Assembly: GCA_965153455.1 (NCBI GenBank)
Contig: OZ234494.1
Coordinates: forward strand, 5,208,001-5,272,000
DNA length: 64,000 nt
Direction of reading: 5' to 3'
Source: Sphagnum compactum
Lineage: Eukaryota > Bryophyta > Sphagnopsida > Sphagnales
A model generated the notes under the pieces. It did no database searches and was not told where the DNA came from. It saw only the letters and a list, made by a program, of their open reading frames with translations. The position numbers and the translations under genes are program-made. The stretch's first letter is position 1, and each line of letters opens with the position of its first letter. This document shows positions 61,940-64,000 of this stretch, in pieces.

Positions 61940-64000
61940 TGAAAAACATGGAAGGACACCAAGCCCAGAAAAGGCCTCTCTTGCTACCACAACTACTTGA
62001 TGCAAGATGGTGGCGGCTTAAACTATTTAAAAAACCATTGACACCTTTTACTTATAAAATGAATGTATAATCAAAAGAGGAGGACCTATGGAGCCCTTCA
62101 TTGACTATGCCATATTGGCACATTGATGAAGGAAATCATCTACCTATTCATGTAAACATCCAAATATTTCTACTACTAGAAGGATGAAATCATCCTTAGG
62201 GTGTTGGTTGTGATATGACACAACCTTTGCTTGAGTTGTAATCGTCACAATCACTCCCCAAGAAAAAGCGGTTCAAGAAACGAAATCTGCATGAATTGGA
62301 TCAGTAATGACTATGTCTGCCAAAATGCGAGTACATTTGTTGTAAGCACAATATCCATTCATCGCCATGATGATTGGAGAGATGGTGTTGAGAGAACATG
62401 TGTTTGTTTACGCAAAACATGGAACTTGACATCTTTAGCAATGGAGGCGAAAAAATATCAAATTGCATCATGTGTGGTTGTGTGTTCTCTCCCATGAACA
62501 TAAGAAAGTAGGTGTATCCCTATCAAATTTATGGTTTGGTTGCATATGCATCGAGAAAAATCATAAGCCATGAGATGGGGGAGGCCTAATATGGTGCATA
62601 GTGATGAAGAGAAAATGTCAGAGGACATTTTAAAAGATGGGATGACTGGGTGAATAAAAAACCAAGCACCCAAGTTTGGGCCTGCACAAGATTTCAACCA
62701 AATGCAATGACAATGAAAGGAAAACTTTTAAATGATGTTGGAAAATGAGATGAATGCTTATGCACGTCTTTGATATGTTTTCTTAAAGATGATCCACTAT
62801 TATTTCTAATAGTTGCTCAAATGGTGGGATGGAAGCTTGAACAACTGGAGTTAAAAGGTCACAAACCCACCTAAAGTGAGCCTGAAATGGAAATGGAAAT
62901 GGACTTGAATTGCTAGCCTTTATAACCCTTAATAAAAATGGGTAGTCGTCCTACAAAAATTTGGATGTGATGATTAAGGAGACAAACCTTTAATTTTTCA
63001 AGTATATTATTGGGGCGATAACTTTTGGAGAGACAAAACCTATCCCACCTCTAAAGATGGGAAAGAAGCTTGTCGACAAACCAGGGGAGCCTCAAGACAT
63101 TCCAAAGAACTTGGCCTTAAAAGTCTCCCAAATACGTGAATGAGGGTCAAATCAAAGGAGGTTAGCTGGCATTAAAAATTTAGGAGTGGGGGGAAAAAAC
63201 GAAAAAAGTAATAAGGCCTTTATGTGAAACAATGAATGAGAATTTTGAAAACCACCTGCATATCTTCAACTTAGGAAAGGCATTTGTGTGTTGAACATCA
63301 TCGTTCAAATCAACTTTGAGAAAATAAGATGTGAAGGAAAGGGACCCTAAAGGAACACCCAAAACCTTAATGTCCCTAGCAAAAGTATAGATACATGATG
63401 GAGGCAAGAACTTGAAGGTAACCCTAAAGGAGGCCAAACAACACACTTGTGGGGCTAAACCGCAAGGCCTACCAAATATAACTAGGAAGAAAACTGATGA
63501 ATAACTTAGAAGACAATTGAAGCAAGTTCAATGATGTGGGTGTCATTTACAATGGAAGGAAACAAACAAGATGGGAAAAGGGGAGTCGAATTATGAAGTG
63601 CGCAGAAATGAGTTAGGGTAAAAAGAGGACCACCCAAAAGATCCCCCTGACAAGTTCCAATGGAGGATTAAATAACAAATAGATGGCCCTTAAGGGGACG
63701 GTGATGAAAGAAAACCTTACAGGAAACAATGTTGAAAGCATTTGCAATGTCTACCTGCAACACCACCCAATCAAGGTGATCATTTAAGGTTGCCCGAATA
63801 TTGTGCACCATTGTTTCATAGCCTCCCTTGACTACAACCCCAAATTGGTGGGGAAATAAATGAGCGATAATGCATTGCAAAATTGGAAGCAAAAGGTGCT
63901 ACTCACCAATCAATAAAAAACCTCACCTATTGCTATTGGCCAAATGCCACCAAAAGGCTTGGCCAAAATTAATAGCTTAATAACACCAAAGGCCTTGGCT
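61940..64000 (-). pseudogene. Decayed non-LTR retrotransposon reverse-transcriptase ORF, runs off the right edge
   Basis: Reading the minus strand in shifting frames gives reverse-transcriptase landmarks in the right order: LAKPFGGIWPIAIGEVFY (about 63950-63905), the polymerase motif around WVVLQVDIANAFN (Asp near 63750), IGTCQGDLLGGPLF (about 63645), the F.PSIVNDTHI block (63542-63550 for VND), IKVLGVPLGS (about 63370) and then LRPSSLECLEAPLVCRQASF (about 63100). Further downstream are GIHLLSYVHGREHTTTHD (near 62500) and FHVLRKQTHVLSTPSLQSS (near 62380). Stops and frame changes interrupt every segment, for example TAA at 63506-63508, and the second catalytic aspartate position reads N instead of D. 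It is therefore non-functional. The N-terminal part lies beyond the window. Confidence 0.8.

Noticed and set aside
62798-62818. CACTATTATTTCTAATAGTT as the missing right end of the CACTA element
   Set aside because: It does not match the inverted left terminus beyond a few bases and lies inside the retroelement remnant in the wrong context.

Overview
This is nuclear DNA of a land plant. The exons of three full-size ABCG/PDR (pleiotropic drug resistance) transporter genes are interrupted by many short-to-medium GT-AG introns with AT-rich sequence, and the rest is AT-rich intergenic DNA full of decayed plant transposons. The lineage is not fixed by anything I can see; a seed-free plant is a guess from the repeat load and the type of reverse-transcriptase remnant.

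Layout. (1) 1-1857, plus strand: the last four coding exons of a PDR gene (gene A) whose start lies outside the window. (2) 3496-14322, minus strand: a complete 23-exon PDR gene (gene B); my reconstruction gives 4452 coding nt, 1483 residues. (3) 23597-36232, minus strand: a second complete 23-exon PDR gene (gene C), 4407 coding nt, 1468 residues. B and C are head-to-tail copies with matching intron positions and phases; A converges on B tail-to-tail. All three have the same structure over the four exons that can be compared, so this is a local PDR cluster. Each complete protein reads NBD1-TMD1-NBD2-TMD2 and would be a plasma-membrane-type ATP-driven exporter of unknown substrate.

(4) 14323-23596, between B and C: no gene seen; inverted-repeat elements and tandem or direct duplications. 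(5) 36233-about 54700: no gene recognised; a hAT-like non-autonomous element with an 8-bp target duplication nested in an older dispersed repeat, several copies of that older repeat, and homopolymer C and G runs. (6) 54787-about 58400: one end of a CACTA (En/Spm) DNA transposon with GTTGCA-type subterminal repeats and, on the minus strand, a decayed TNPA-like (Transposase_24-like) gene. (7) 61900-64000, minus strand: a long, frameshifted remnant of a non-LTR retrotransposon reverse-transcriptase ORF that runs out of the window.

I did not find a clearly new biological system. The most interesting points are the exon-for-exon conserved PDR cluster, two poly-G tracts sitting where polypyrimidine tracts should be in gene C, fold-back elements inside gene C introns, the nested hAT insertion whose empty site can be seen in a paralogous repeat, and the CACTA element carrying a short TTAGGG array near its end.
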